DNA of 64,000 nucleotides, from contig MNCI01000996.1 of assembly GCA_015680685.1 (NCBI GenBank), positions 63,371 to 127,370 of the forward strand. The letters run 5' to 3'. Below, piece by piece: positions 46,915 through 58,251 of this stretch. Position numbers and translations under genes: made by a program. Every line of letters starts with the position of its first letter. Positions within the stretch are counted from its first letter, which is position 1. Under the pieces are notes generated by a model that saw nothing but the letters and a program-made list of their open reading frames with translations, was not told where the DNA came from and made no database searches. Source of the DNA: Gnetum montanum (taxonomy: Eukaryota > Streptophyta > Gnetopsida > Gnetales > Gnetaceae).

Positions 46915-49020
46915 TAGACTAGTCTTTACCTCATTATCATAAAATAGTAAGGCAGTTGACTTTGTTTCTTCCCTAGGTGAAGGTGGTACCATTACCGCAT
47001 GAATGGATTCTTCTCTAGTAGAAATATATTCATTGCTAGGAATAGAGGTTAACTTTTTAACTAAGGCCTTGCTGTGAGTAGATAAGGTCATCACTAGGTC
47101 ATATAGGCTTAAAGAAGTATTCTTCAATTTGAGAGAAAGCTTGACTTGTTCTATGACAGTGAGTAAGTCTTTGTCACTATTCATGATCTTTTCATTCTTA
47201 TTGACTTTGAATTCTTCCTTTCTACTTGGAATTTTTACCTCATGCTTTAGCATTTGTGTTTTAGGCCCCTCTTTTTTTTTGTTATTTTTTGTCATTCCTA
47301 GGTTGACTTGTTGAAGCAAATTTTGCATTAGTATCCATAGGTATTGCTAAGATTGGGGTGTGCTTTGGTAGGTCCACCTCTTTTCAAAGTTGTGGTTGTT
47401 TACTATTCTTAGATTTAGGCTAGTAGGATGGCTTCTTTTATTGTTTGATTAGTGACTTTTTGCTATTTTTTTGTGAAAATTTTGATGCATTGGTTACCAT
47501 GGAAGAATGTTGATCAATTTGTATCATAGAATTAGGCATGGTTGGGAGGGATAGTCTAATAATGAATGGTTCTTTAGGAGGCATAGGTGATGGTACCCTT
47601 ATGAAAAAAGGAGTTCTTGAACTTGATGAAGTTGATGTTCTTTCATTACAAGGAGGTATCAAAATTGCAAATGGCTCCTTGGCAAGTTTAGGATTGTTGC
47701 TAACATTAAAGGTAACTATAATGTAGGAATTGTTACTAGCATTTATTAAATCTTTATATACTTGCATGTGTTGGTTCTGAGGCATAACTAGGTTTGATGT
47801 ATCTATAACCAACTTACAATTGTCTATCATCTTTTAAAAATCATCCTTTAAAGCCTAGAAAAAATTAGTGTCATGACTATGAAGCTAGTGGTAATGGTAG
47901 AATCTATCTAGTTAAAAATATTTGGGAATAGGTGGATCATCCTTTGTGGCCATGGTGGATTTCTTAGTGATCTCACACAAGTAGTCATGCCTCTTGTGGG
48001 AAAGTTTTGTCATCTATTTATATTGGACATGATGACTCTTGAGTAATTGGTCAAGAAGCTTAGATGATTTCATGGGCAGCTTCATGTATTTGGACTAATC
48101 TTTTCTTTTGAGGTTAGGCTTAGATTGATTGGATGTAGAGGCATCCGATGTTGAAGGTTGAGTAGTAGTGGTAGGGGCCTTTAGTTGATTAGTTTTTGGT
48201 TTGTGTGTGGTTTTTGTTTCTTTGACCATGGTGGCCACAACTACATGGTTCTATTACTCTTTATTCATATATGTTCATGTATGCTAATTCTTGTATGTTA
48301 CATGGGCAAGATCATTGCTAACTTTAGTGGCATCCTCTATGTTTTTGGTTTGGGAGAAGGCTTTTCTAAGTAATTTCAAGTCTAGGAAATATAATTTAGA
48401 CTTGATAAAGTCATTAATTGCCCTCTTGAATATGGATAGAAGGTGTGTGTTAGTGATGGGTTCAAGAATCTCATTAAGGAGTGCATTTCATCACTGTATG
48501 AACTTCTGTATAGGTTTAAGGGATCCTTGTTTAACTTTCATTAGTTGGTCAAGTGTTGTATTTGGTTTCAAGTTATACTTGAAATGGTTAATGAACTATG
48601 TAATCAAGTCCTCTAGTGAGGTAATGGAACCTCTAAGTAGAGTGAAGTACTAGTTTAGGACCTTCCCAATAAGGGACATAGGAAAGATACACATAATAAT
48701 GGGGCCAAGCTTGTAAAAACAAGCACTTGAATAAGAAGATAATGAGATATGAATATGGATCATCATTGCCATTATACTTGGTGAACTAGAGAATGGGAAT
48801 TCTAGCAAAAAGAGTTATCTATGGGATAGTGGAGTTGATGGGGTGATATTGGTAGAAGTCCATCATCTTCACTGTCTAAGTGGTGGAGGCTGTGAGCTTT
48901 CACAGCTCTTTGATGAGGTCCTAGATCATCTAAAAGGCTTAATCTAGGACTTGGAACATTTCCATGACTTGTGGTATTTGTACAAATGGCTATGAAGGGA
49001 GTTGAGAGGCTTGGGGCCAT
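46915..49020 (-). pseudogene. Gag of the Tat element
   Basis: In - strand order: WFTKYNGNDDPYSYL near 48775 (family FTKYDGT.DP..HL); GSITSLEDLIT.FINHFKYN and QLMKVKQGSLKPIQKFI near 48620-48500, the capsid core; then FYHYH.LHSHDTNFF.ALKDDF.KMIDN near 47900-47810, the degenerate zinc-binding segment of Tat gag (FH...GHDT..C.ALK..IE.LI). A Pro/Ser-rich linker (open 47830-47438) and a Lys-rich segment (47328-46920) lead into protease. Several frameshifts and stops. Confidence 0.85.
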
Positions 49021-50440
49021 GTGATGAACATCGGTATTGATGGAAGGGGCTAGGTGATCACTATGGTAGAAGGGTTAAATAGAGAAAAGGATGTCTGAGC
49101 TCACACTTGGAGGATAAAGGAGATAAAGGAAATGTAGGAGATTTACATAGCTTGGGATCCCAAAGAGTGTTCCACTAGTATGATGAAGGGAGATGGTGAT
49201 GTAGAAATCACTTGGATCAGGCACACAGAATGAGGTTGAGTGGAAAAGGGCATCGACAAGAACAACAATGCAGAGTGAGATACAAGTGAAGATTGGTATG
49301 CTATGATGACAAGCGTTAGACCAAACATGGTATGACATACATGGAAATATTAGGGAACCTACACTATTGGAGATACTAGGTGTGTAAGGCTAGAGATGGT
49401 TATTTGGGAAGATGATTATTGAAAGAGATTTTTGATAAATTTTTCTAGCTCTAGTTCTACCTTGAATTCATCATGTTCCTCCTAATTTTTATTAGAACTA
49501 ACTTCCTCAAATTCATCCTATTTCTCCCAATTCTCATCCAAACTAACTTTCTTACTTATGTTATAGATGTCTATTAGTTATGTCAAAGTGTGTGCATAGA
49601 AGTTTATTAGGTTGATTTGATCTTAAGGGAAGTGTATGTATTCCTTCCCATTTCTGTTGATGATCTTAAACTAATGTTTGACATCCGATTCAAGATGTGG
49701 AGTTAGGAGACCTACTTGAATTCCAGCACAAAATAAAATTATGATACTTCTTATTTATTATTGTGAAGTCTAGTTCTTGTGCCCTTCATTTAAGTGATTG
49801 TCTACTATATATGATTGAAAGATCCTTGGGATTATAGATGTGAATTGCTTCTCGATTGGAGGCCATTTGTATTATGTTGTGAGGCAAGATTGTTGAACAA
49901 TGAAAAGGCATAAGCAAAGTGATAAACCAAGTGATTGGCTAAGTCTATTAACATGTGAGAGTCTCTGTGAGAACCTCTACATATGAGCATCTCAGTGTAT
50001 GGAGTAATCTTAGCCTTAACCATTGCAAAGTAAAAATTTCCATTTAAAATTTGTTCAAGGAAAATGGCCGAGAAATTATAAAATGTAGAGATGAAAACAA
50101 GGATTTCAATGTAGATTGAAACTTCAAGAATAGTGCATGTGGCTGTGATAGCACTGTGCATTGCACTAGAAGAAAATTAGCTCTTATGTTTTAAAAATGA
50201 AGGGAATGGTGGAAGCATTGCAAATTGTAATTAGAAAATTGAATGGAAAAAGATTTGTGTTGGTACATTTGGCCATTCCATGGAACAGTTGCAATATTTT
50301 ATGGTTGTAAATGTACAAAGTGAATTTCAGCTTTAGTGTTGAAGGTTGGGTGTTTTTAAGGAAGCAATTCACTAGTGAAAAAATTGATGTTAAAGCCTTC
50401 TCAATATAAGATAAAGGTGCCAAATTATCTTGTTGTTAAA
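49021..50440. other. 5' leader portion of the Tat element without identified genes
   Basis: Small - strand ORFs exist (e.g. 50161-49832) but carry no motif. Ogre-type elements can have an extra ORF upstream of gag; I cannot show one here. Confidence 0.4.
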
Positions 50441-50449
50441 ATCAGAAAT

Positions 50450-51900
50450 TAGAACTATGGCAAGGAAGCAAGTATGTTATTCATGTGAAAAGCATTAAGT
50501 TGCAGATCCCGGTTTACAAGACAAAATAAAAAATGTAACAAAACCAGCAACGCCTTCGTCGTTTTGAAGATCATAAAAAGAAAGGCAAATTAACATCCAC
50601 CACTGTACCTACTGAAGGGAAAAACAATGGAGATAAGGAAAATAGTGAAAGCATAGGAGACTGTTGCAGGAAAATGTACAACATCACCACCGTGATGTTC
50701 ACCCTGGCGTAGACGGACATCTTCACAAACACAAGAATATTACTTCAAAACAAAGTTTGAAACCCCCATTTGCGAAATATGCAAGGAAATGGGTTATGCC
50801 TTGTTAAAACCCTGATTTGTTTTGCAGGTCGTGGTGTTTTTGATCCTTTTTGCAGGGTATAACATAGAAGGTTCCTACGGATCTGCTGGACGAAGATCCA
50901 CAAAACATTGGCCCATGATTCGGCAAACAGAAAAACGCAGGAAGGAAAACAGAAAAAAAAAACATAAGTAAAGACAAGTCCAAAAATCGCAACAAATCAG
51001 AATTTTGCGTGACAAAGATTAGATGGCTGGTAGCCTTGCAAAACACAATGTTTGCCTGATGCAGATGCAGCTTGGCAAACGCACGTCATGACAGTAGTGT
51101 CGTGCACACAGCACCCCTGTTGCCAGCTACACTTAGATCCTTTAGATCCGCGCAGCACGGTAATCTTCTGCGAAAATGCAGTATCCAACAATCGAGGTAA
51201 GAAAATTCTGGAATGTGTGGGTTTTTAGCGGGGAACAGAAATGGATTTACGAGTTTGCTGCCGTAAAGAAGATAATGAAATAGTAATGTGTATCGATCAA
51301 GAATGGAGGCAAGGCTCGGCACACGTTCTTTATTTCAAATTTCTATAATGATTTACCATAGGGTAAATCTGCAACATAGCATTTTGCGGAAATGAAGAGA
51401 GTTTGAGGATATCGCTCCTTGAGATTGCAGACTATTTTGGGGATTTAATTTTGTGCAACATGGGATGATACGGCGCTAATCCTATAGCTGAGATTTGTGT
51501 GGATCATTCTATTAAGGACAATGGTTGCTGAACGCAGAGGCTCTGGGCGGTGAAACCTTAAGTTTTATTTATTTTAAATTCATTTCATGTGTGGATGAAT
51601 TTCCGTAGGATAGTGCAGGTGAGAAGTAAATCATGGCTATATTTGTCGTGGCAAAGGTTACAACAGTTTCAAATTTTTTCGGCACATTCGGCAATGTTAC
51701 CGAACGCGGTGGCGGAGCCTTCTTCTGCGGAAACAGTTGACAACGATTTTGGACTGGGTGGGACAATTTGGAATTATTTACGGTGGTTACAGGCCCAGAT
51801 CTCATATTTTATGTCAGATACAGGAAAGATATATAAGAACGGTCGTGACCTCTGCATCCACAATACCCCTTGACTATAACATGATAAGATACACATATAC
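50450..51900. other. CpG-retaining, possibly genic block
   Basis: In contrast to its surroundings this stretch has many CpG and CGC/GCG trinucleotides and fewer transition-type stops, so it is either young or was not methylated. Open frames occur on both strands: 51589-51873 (+) includes AVAEPSSAETVDNDFGLGG and YFMSDTGKIYKNG; 51322-51086, 51191-50997 and 51046-50804 (-) overlap in different frames. I recognise no family. It could be a captured gene fragment or part of the unit ending at 53838. Confidence 0.35.
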
Positions 51901-51906
51901 CCATAG

Positions 51907-53838
51907 TGTGAAGCCCCAGTTATAAACTTACCTTTTTTTTAGACTTTAAAAACATTATTATATAAGTTTTATAGTTTAAACATGTTTATAATATTTGTAG
52001 TATAGATATAACTTCGATAGCATAAATCTCTCCTAATTATATGTATAACCTCCTAAATAACTCTTTCCTAATTAAATGAGTAAGTTGTAACCTCCTTGGG
52101 AGAAAAGTTAGCTAGGATATTTTAGCAAGTAATCTCCTATTGGTTGGCCAAGTTACTTGTGAGAAAAGTTAGGAGAGATATTTTTGAGATATTTTTGGGA
52201 TATTTGGAAATTGCAACTTCCCTATACAATACTTAGAGGACATCTCATTTTGAAGAAGCAAAATTAAAAGGATATATATGTATGGAGTAAGTTGCAACTA
52301 TAGCTTGTATTCCTATGTATTTTAGAAATTGTATTTTAATTTTCTATGATATTGTAACTACCAAGGCCACTTGTCAACTTCTTTTTCTCTTTGGTGGTTG
52401 CAACCACCCAAAATTGTTGTAACTTACCTAACTTGTTGGGCAAGTAATCTTCTAATTGGTTGGCCAAGTTACTTGTGAGAGAAGTTAGGTGAGATATTTT
52501 TAAATTTGTAACTTCCCTACCTACCTTTGAACCCTATAAAAAGGTTGGGGGGAAAATAAGATCATGATCACACTAAGGAGGACTTGGTATCATCACTTCT
52601 CACATCATTTGGGGTCTCATACATCACACTTTGAGAAGGCTACTAGTTAGCATTTGGGCTCTTACTTGGAGACACTTTGAGTCTTGGGAGAAGAGCTTTG
52701 TAAAGAAGAAGTTGTGACGATTGCTTGCAAGATGGCTTGCTAGAATAAAGATTTCAGCCTCTTTGTCATGGTCCTATGAGTTATGCATTTCATTTCTTAT
52801 TTTGTTTAAATTTTTTAGCTAGTGGTTTAGATAGTATCATCCTTGGCAAGTAATTTTGGGATTTTTAGATTGCTCTTATTGTTCTTGTTGCCCGATAGAA
52901 ATTTCTATTAAAATTTTGCCATAGAAGCGTTCGTGTTTAAAAGCCTTAAGAGCATTTTAGTAGTAAATTTCATTATTATGCAACGTGTGGGAACTACTAT
53001 TGGGATTGTTGTAAGAGAGCCTCTTTTTGTAGTCACGCCGTTGAACAATTCAGTAGTCGAGAGGGTTCAGAGAATCTTTGGTATTTTGATGGAACCTGAA
53101 TAGCTTCTTTTTATCTTTAAAGTGAATTCTCGTGGTATTTCAATCAGAAATTGTCAAGTCTTTTAAAGGTTCTATTTGAATGCAATCGTTGACATCTATT
53201 ATCTAGTCAAAATGGAGTCTCGTACGTGGTAGTTTACGCAGCAATTTTTGGTAACTTAGTAGGATTGTCTTGGAGATATTGCTTGTTTGAGCCTTGTAAG
53301 TTTGAACAATTCGTAGATATTGAATTTGGGATAGCTTTATTGCGAAGTGTTTACTCGTGTCATTTTACCTTGTTTAAATATTTGAGGTCTACACAAATCT
53401 GCTTTCTTTTCTTTTCTGCTTATTTCCATCGAATCTTGCTCTATTTCTAGTTTTCTTGTGGAACTATCTCTTTCTCTGGGGAAAATTAGGAGTAGATTAC
53501 GGAGTTGTGCTCAAATGTTTTTGCAAAATTTTATTTGTTACAAGTAGGTATTATAAGGACCGCGTAGACTAGGCAGTTGAACAAAATAAGAAATTTTCAA
53601 GAACTCACAGTACTTGACAAAGTTGGCTGAATCTCTTTAAAGTAAGTCATTTATAGTTCACACACAACACAATTGTTACATTTTACACAACCACACGCCG
53701 CAACAGCACACACACATACTCACATTAACTACTGAGTTTATTTGGAGGTATCTGGGCCTTGGTGTTTCCAGAGACCAGCAGGCACCTAAATCCTGTTCGA
53801 GGACACTTGTTGGCGGTCGCGTCCCAAACGGTCGCCAA
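51907..53838 (+). mobile_element. LTR-like unit ending in the repeat shared with 1-221
   Basis: It starts TGTGAAGCCCCAG, a common plant LTR opening, and ends GGTCGCCA where similarity to copy 1 stops. Within it are a ~100-bp direct repeat (near 52080-52230 and 52420-52525, core TTGGTTGGCCAAGTTACTTG), a TATA box CCTATAAAAAGG (52532-52543) and a poly(A) signal AATAAA (52743). This is the U3-R layout of an LTR in + orientation. AGGTATCTGGGCCTTGGT (53742-53759) is a weak tRNA-Met primer-site lookalike. No target duplication is seen. Family unidentified. Confidence 0.45.
53619..53838 (+). repeat. Repeat shared with 1-221, copy 2
   Basis: Direct copy of the window's left edge, with small indels and scattered substitutions. 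The left continuation here shows that copy 1 is cut off by the window. Confidence 0.9.
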
Positions 53839-53839
53839 A

Positions 53840-54470
53840 AATTTGAAATAGGTTGTTGGCTACACACTAAGTTTTCGTGACCACGCAACCAAAGTTTGTA
53901 GTGAAATTTACATGCTAGGTTTTGGAAAAATTCAAAATAAAATTTTTTCAAAGTTAAAAGCTAAAATAGATTGCAGATTATACGTTGGCCTTTGTGCACA
54001 CCCAAAATCCAATTTTGGAAAAGTTAAAAATGTAAGTTTGTTGGAGGTTGTACACTAGATTTTAAAACATCCAACTCCTAATAGAAAAAATAAGGTTTGA
54101 AAAACTGGCTATAAGCTATATGGTGCATTTTATAAAATCCAACACTTGATAGAAAAATAAAAAATGAACAACCTTTTTGTAGGTTAATGTTGGGCTTTAG
54201 GAAATCCTAGCACTTCACCATAAAAAAATAATTAGAATAAAGAAAAACTAGTATTAGGCCATATGTTGGGCTTTGGGAAAGCCCAACACTAATTTTAAAA
54301 TTGAAACAAAGCCCAAACAAGTTATAGGTACAACACTAGTTTTAAGGAAAAATCCAAAACAAATTTTTTGGTTGCAAGTGTAGGGTTGGTTTTGGGAAAA
54401 TCCAAAATAAAATTCATAGGTTACAGCTACAAAACATAAAGCCAACACTAATAGAAAAAATTTTGTAATA
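53840..54470 (-). repeat. Degenerate tandem array in the Tat 5' leader, unit ~80 bp
   Basis: About seven or eight diverged units contain variants of GGTTGTTGGCTACACACTAG, then TTTTGGGAAAATCCAACACT and AATAGAAAAATAA. One unit has a perfect 10-bp hairpin, GTTGGGCTTT at 54265-54274 and its complement at 54278-54287 with a 3-bp loop. It lies just inside the 5' LTR. Confidence 0.65.
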
Positions 54471-54504
54471 GGTTTTTAAGAAGAAGTTGAGTAGAGGCCT
54501 TCCT

Positions 54505-55659
54505 TCTAACACTAAAACAATTTTGTGTTGAGAAACCTAGAAAAATTTAGAGTGGAATAGTTTTAACCATAGATCCACATGCATTACAAAAAGGATCAAC
54601 AGTGCCCTAGATGGTCTTGTCAATCATGCAAGGACTTAAAGATCTATTACTAATGTGTTAATAAAAATAAAAAATGTATGCAATAGTGATTTAAGCACTA
54701 GATCTGATGAGCGAGAATAGAGAAATGAACAATGAATGTAGCAAAACAAAGAAAATTGAAACTTTGTATTAATGCATTGTAAAAAAAAGGTTTAGGAAAT
54801 ATAGATTGTGGGTTATAAAACCCAAGAACATGGAAATTTCTTTGATGCTTGATGTAAATAACAAGGTATATTCTATCATGAAGTTTATACTTCTTCTCTT
54901 GTCAATCTACTCTCAAACATTTTTTGCTTCAAGTCTACTCTACTTTGTATGATTAGTGCTAGGGGAGAAAATGATTACTAATTGTTGGGTATCTACACTA
55001 CTCTAAAAGTCTCAAGTTCAGCATGAATGTAGATTTATCAAAAGTTCTTTGAATGAAGAAAATTCTTATTTAAATAGGCTATTGTATCCTAATTTATGGC
55101 TGAGAAATTCTTCCATGATTATTGATAGATTTCTAGCAAATTATAGTGTGTTTAGGGCATATTTTAGTAGCATATGAGCAAATTTAACTAATTGTGTCTT
55201 GACACATTGCCCCCACACACTGTGAGATTGGGATGCCCAATGTGTGAGCTTAAAGTCCAAATCCTATACACCATCTCTGCATATTACCTACCATGCAGAA
55301 TTGCAATGCTCAACATGTGAAATTAAAATACCAAAGTTTGTAGCCTATAAAGCATTTTCAACCCTCATAAGCTGGGATACATAAAATTTGCAGCTTCCAC
55401 AAGTTGGAAGATAAGGCATTTATAGCTTATAAAGCATTTTCTTAGCCTCCACAAGTTGGTATGTATGAGGTCTATAGCATGTGAGCTAAAAATCTCAATT
55501 TTTACATTGAAAACTACCTTAAATTTAATTTATAAAGGGTCATAATGCAAGATTTTTTTAGGGAAAAGTAAGGAAATTGTATATGCCTTTATGTTTTCAC
55601 CAAAGTACAAAGAATTTCTGTGATGGGCAGTAACATGAATTTTTCTTTGGGGTGTTTCA
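54505..55659 (-). repeat. 5' LTR of the Tat element
   Basis: Aligns with 32208-33345. On the - strand it starts TGAAACACCCCAAAG and ends GTGTTAGA. TATA-like CTATTTAAATAAG near 55066-55078. The sequence following the LTR (AGGAAGGCCTC on the - strand) is not a recognisable primer site. Confidence 0.88.
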
Positions 55660-55664
55660 AATAG

Positions 55665-56365
55665 ATCCATTAGGAATAGATACTAAATTAGTTTTCATTC
55701 TATAAAAGGATGTTTTCTAAGTTTGCACTTTAGGGCTAGTAGGTTCATTATTCACTTGCAAATGAATTTCACCTACAAAGTAGCATTTCCTTCTTGTAGC
55801 TATAGTGGTAGCTTTGCTTGCATTTAGGATGAAGGCACAAAAGGTGAGAAAGTTTTAAATGAATAAGGTACCAAAGATTAGAATTGAGGAGTAGGTGTAA
55901 CATGTTGATGATATTTTAGAGGGTAATAATAATGTGTAGGAGAAGTAGGACTTGTTGAAAAGACTGTTTATTATACAAAATACTTGAAAGAATCTAGGTG
56001 GTGCTATGGATATGATTGTTGTAATGATAGCATCCCCTACAACTATGAAGTTTGCCTCTACTACTAATATGACTCTTGTGGTTGAGGTGCTACTCCTCTT
56101 GAATAATGAAACTGAAACTGATTTTTTATTTATGTTTAGTAAGATCTTCTAGAGTTGTCAAACTAGTTTGAGAATTACTTTTATAAATTTTTTTTTGTAC
56201 ATAACTCAATGTAGTTTACTAGAACCTATAACTATGTTTATTTATGATTACTTTGTGCATATGATTTTTAAAAAAATTTAAATTCAAAGAATAAGTATCT
56301 ATCTCTTGTATATTTATGATCATTTGGGATATCACAAGGTAAACACCCTTGGTATATTCATATTA
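55665..56365 (-). pseudogene. Athila gag fragment flanking the Tat insertion
   Basis: The nucleotide order around 55870-56150 (TGTTGATGATATTTTAGAGG, CCCCTACAACTATGAAG, TTGTGGTTGAGG) follows the gag linker of element A at 28930-29150 (TTGATGATATTCAAAAGAG, CCCCCACAACTATGGGC, GTGTTGAGG). A diverged copy of the same gag linker therefore lies at the Tat insertion site. Confidence 0.5.
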
Positions 56366-56374
56366 ATAGTGGGA

Positions 56375-56455
56375 AATGCTAAGTTATAAAGTTCTAATTA
56401 GACTATATATCTTAGGGTGTAGTTATATTATAATTATTTCAAGGTTCCAACACCC
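56375..56455 (+). mobile_element. 5'-truncated SINE copy
   Basis: It contains GGGAAATGCTAAGTTATAAAG, ATATATCTTAGGGTGTAG and TTATTTCAAGGTTCCAACACC in the order of the SINE at 3218-3367. The promoter half is missing. Confidence 0.65.
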
Positions 56456-56529
56456 TTCTCACACTTCCACTCCCACTTAATAATATTCATAGTTAATGTT
56501 AATTTCTGTCTTTGAATTAGCTACTTTTT

Positions 56530-58251
56530 CATTTGTAGGTATTTGATGTAGAGACACCTCTTTTAATCTCCTTTTCACTTCCCTACAGATCCAAAAGATA
56601 TCTCTCCTAGGTTGGAGACATCTTCCACACATATGACATCAGTGGAAATGTCTCACCTCAATAGGGAACATCTCCCGCACCCAAGAGACATCTCTCTTGC
56701 AAGTTGGTTTTGATAGGTAGAAATCCTGAGAAAGATAGAGATGACCCATATGGCTAGAGAAAATTTCAAATTAGTAGTTTCAAATTAGGAAACAAATGAA
56801 TAAGAGGACAAAAAGATGAAAATAGTCAAAATTCTTCAAGTTGAGATTGGGAAAATACTTCTAGATTTCATATCTTGGTTTTCTAATAAATTTTAATATT
56901 GTTTCATGTTTTTTTCATGAAGGGTTGGTAAGAGATACCAAAAGAGTACATTGTATGAGTGCATGATTGTGGTTGCAACTTCAAGATCAATTGTATATGT
57001 GTTGGTCTATGTGTTCTTGTATTCCTAGTTATGTGTTGAGATCTTAGTCTTAAGTTATGGGAGATATTTCCTTTAGGTTATGCCTTGCATTGAAGATAAC
57101 CATTGTGTAATTTTGAAAAACCTCATTCTTTGAAATATCATGAGTGTGTATGAGTGTTTTGGATGTTTGTGAGATATGGAGCCATATTATAATCTTCTCT
57201 ACATTAATTTAAGGTAGCTAGTTTTCTTATTTTCTAACATATTGAATTATCTTTTATAATATTTTGATTTATTGGAATTAAAGATTAAGTTTTATTGGAA
57301 TGAACCTACTCTAGCATTATTAGTATTAGAGATTTTGGTTGATTATTGCTAGGAAATTAGTTGTAGAATTTTGTTAAATTTAGATAGCGCCTAATAAAAA
57401 ATAGGTTCAAGCCTTGAATAGAGACATATAACACTAGAGTAGGTTTACTCCAATATCATTTAGCCTTTAATCCTACTAAACCTAGATATTATAAAAGAGA
57501 ATTCAATATGATATAAAATAAGAAAACTAGCTATATTCAATTAATATAAGGAAGATTATAATAGATCTTTACAATATACAAACATCCAAAATACTCACAT
57601 ACACTCATAATATTATAGAGCATGAGGCTCTACAACCATAAAATGATTTTGTTTAATGAAAGGTACAACTAAAAGAGAGTCTTTCCAATTACTTAGGATT
57701 GAGATTTCAACACAAGCAAGAATATAAGAATACATATACCAACACATACACAATTGACCCTAGAGCTATAACCATAAATATGCACTTAAATAACATGCTT
57801 TCTTAACATCTCTTACCAACTCTCCATGAAAAAAGCATGAAACAACAAGAAAATTTATTGGAAGACTAAGATATAAAACTTAGAAACCTTTCTCCATGCT
57901 CAACTTAAGGAAGTTTGATTATTTTCATCTTTTTTTATTTTATCTAACTATTTTCCAATTTGTAATTGCCAATTTGGAAGTTTTCTTGGCCATACAAATT
58001 ATCTTTGACTTCCTTAGGATGTCTTACTATCAAAACGAAATTATAGAAGAGAAGTCTCCTAGGTGTAGGAGATGTCTTCTATTAAGATGAGATGTCTTCA
58101 ATTTGGTTGAGGTGTCTATGTGTGGAAGACATCTCATCAAAGACATTTCCAATCTAGAAGATATGTTTCTTGAATTTAACAAACATCTTGTATGAAGACT
58201 TAACTCTCAACCAAGACATCTCCTTAACCTCCAAGACATCTCCATAGTTCT
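56530..58251. repeat. Large inverted repeat (hairpin), two ~800-bp arms
   Basis: Arm 1 (about 56530-57330) matches the reverse complement of arm 2 (about 57430-58250) over its length, roughly 75% by eye. Anchors include TTTTTTCATGAAGGGTTGGT / TTTTTTCATGGAGAGTTGGT and ATGAGTGT...TTTTGGATGTTTGT. The ~100-bp loop lies at 57330-57430. Both arms carry clusters of GACATCTC-type motifs at their outer ends. Arm 2 ends where the LTR of element B begins. It may be two inverted LTRs of one family or a foldback element; no terminal motif or target duplication decides. Confidence 0.8.

Larger units (their letters stand above)
32208..55659 (-). mobile_element. Giant Tat/Ogre-type Ty3/gypsy element, 23.45 kb
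   Basis: Two similar ~1.14-kb LTRs (54505-55659 as 5', 32208-33345 as 3') are flanked on their outer sides by the identical 5-mer AATAG (32203-32207, 55660-55664). Between them, all on the - strand and in order, lie gag (49.0-46.9 kb), protease (46.9-46.3), RT (37.9-36.7), RNase H (36.4-35.7) and integrase (35.6-34.5). Motif wording and length fit the Tat lineage. An 8.3-kb stretch separates protease from RT. The 5' leader holds a tandem array and a CpG-retaining block. All ORFs carry stops. Confidence 0.85.

Noticed and set aside
50997-51191. Cys-rich secreted peptide gene on the - strand
   Set aside because: Seven cysteines in 64 residues looked suggestive, but there is no signal peptide, the start is arbitrary, and two other frames overlap it equally open.
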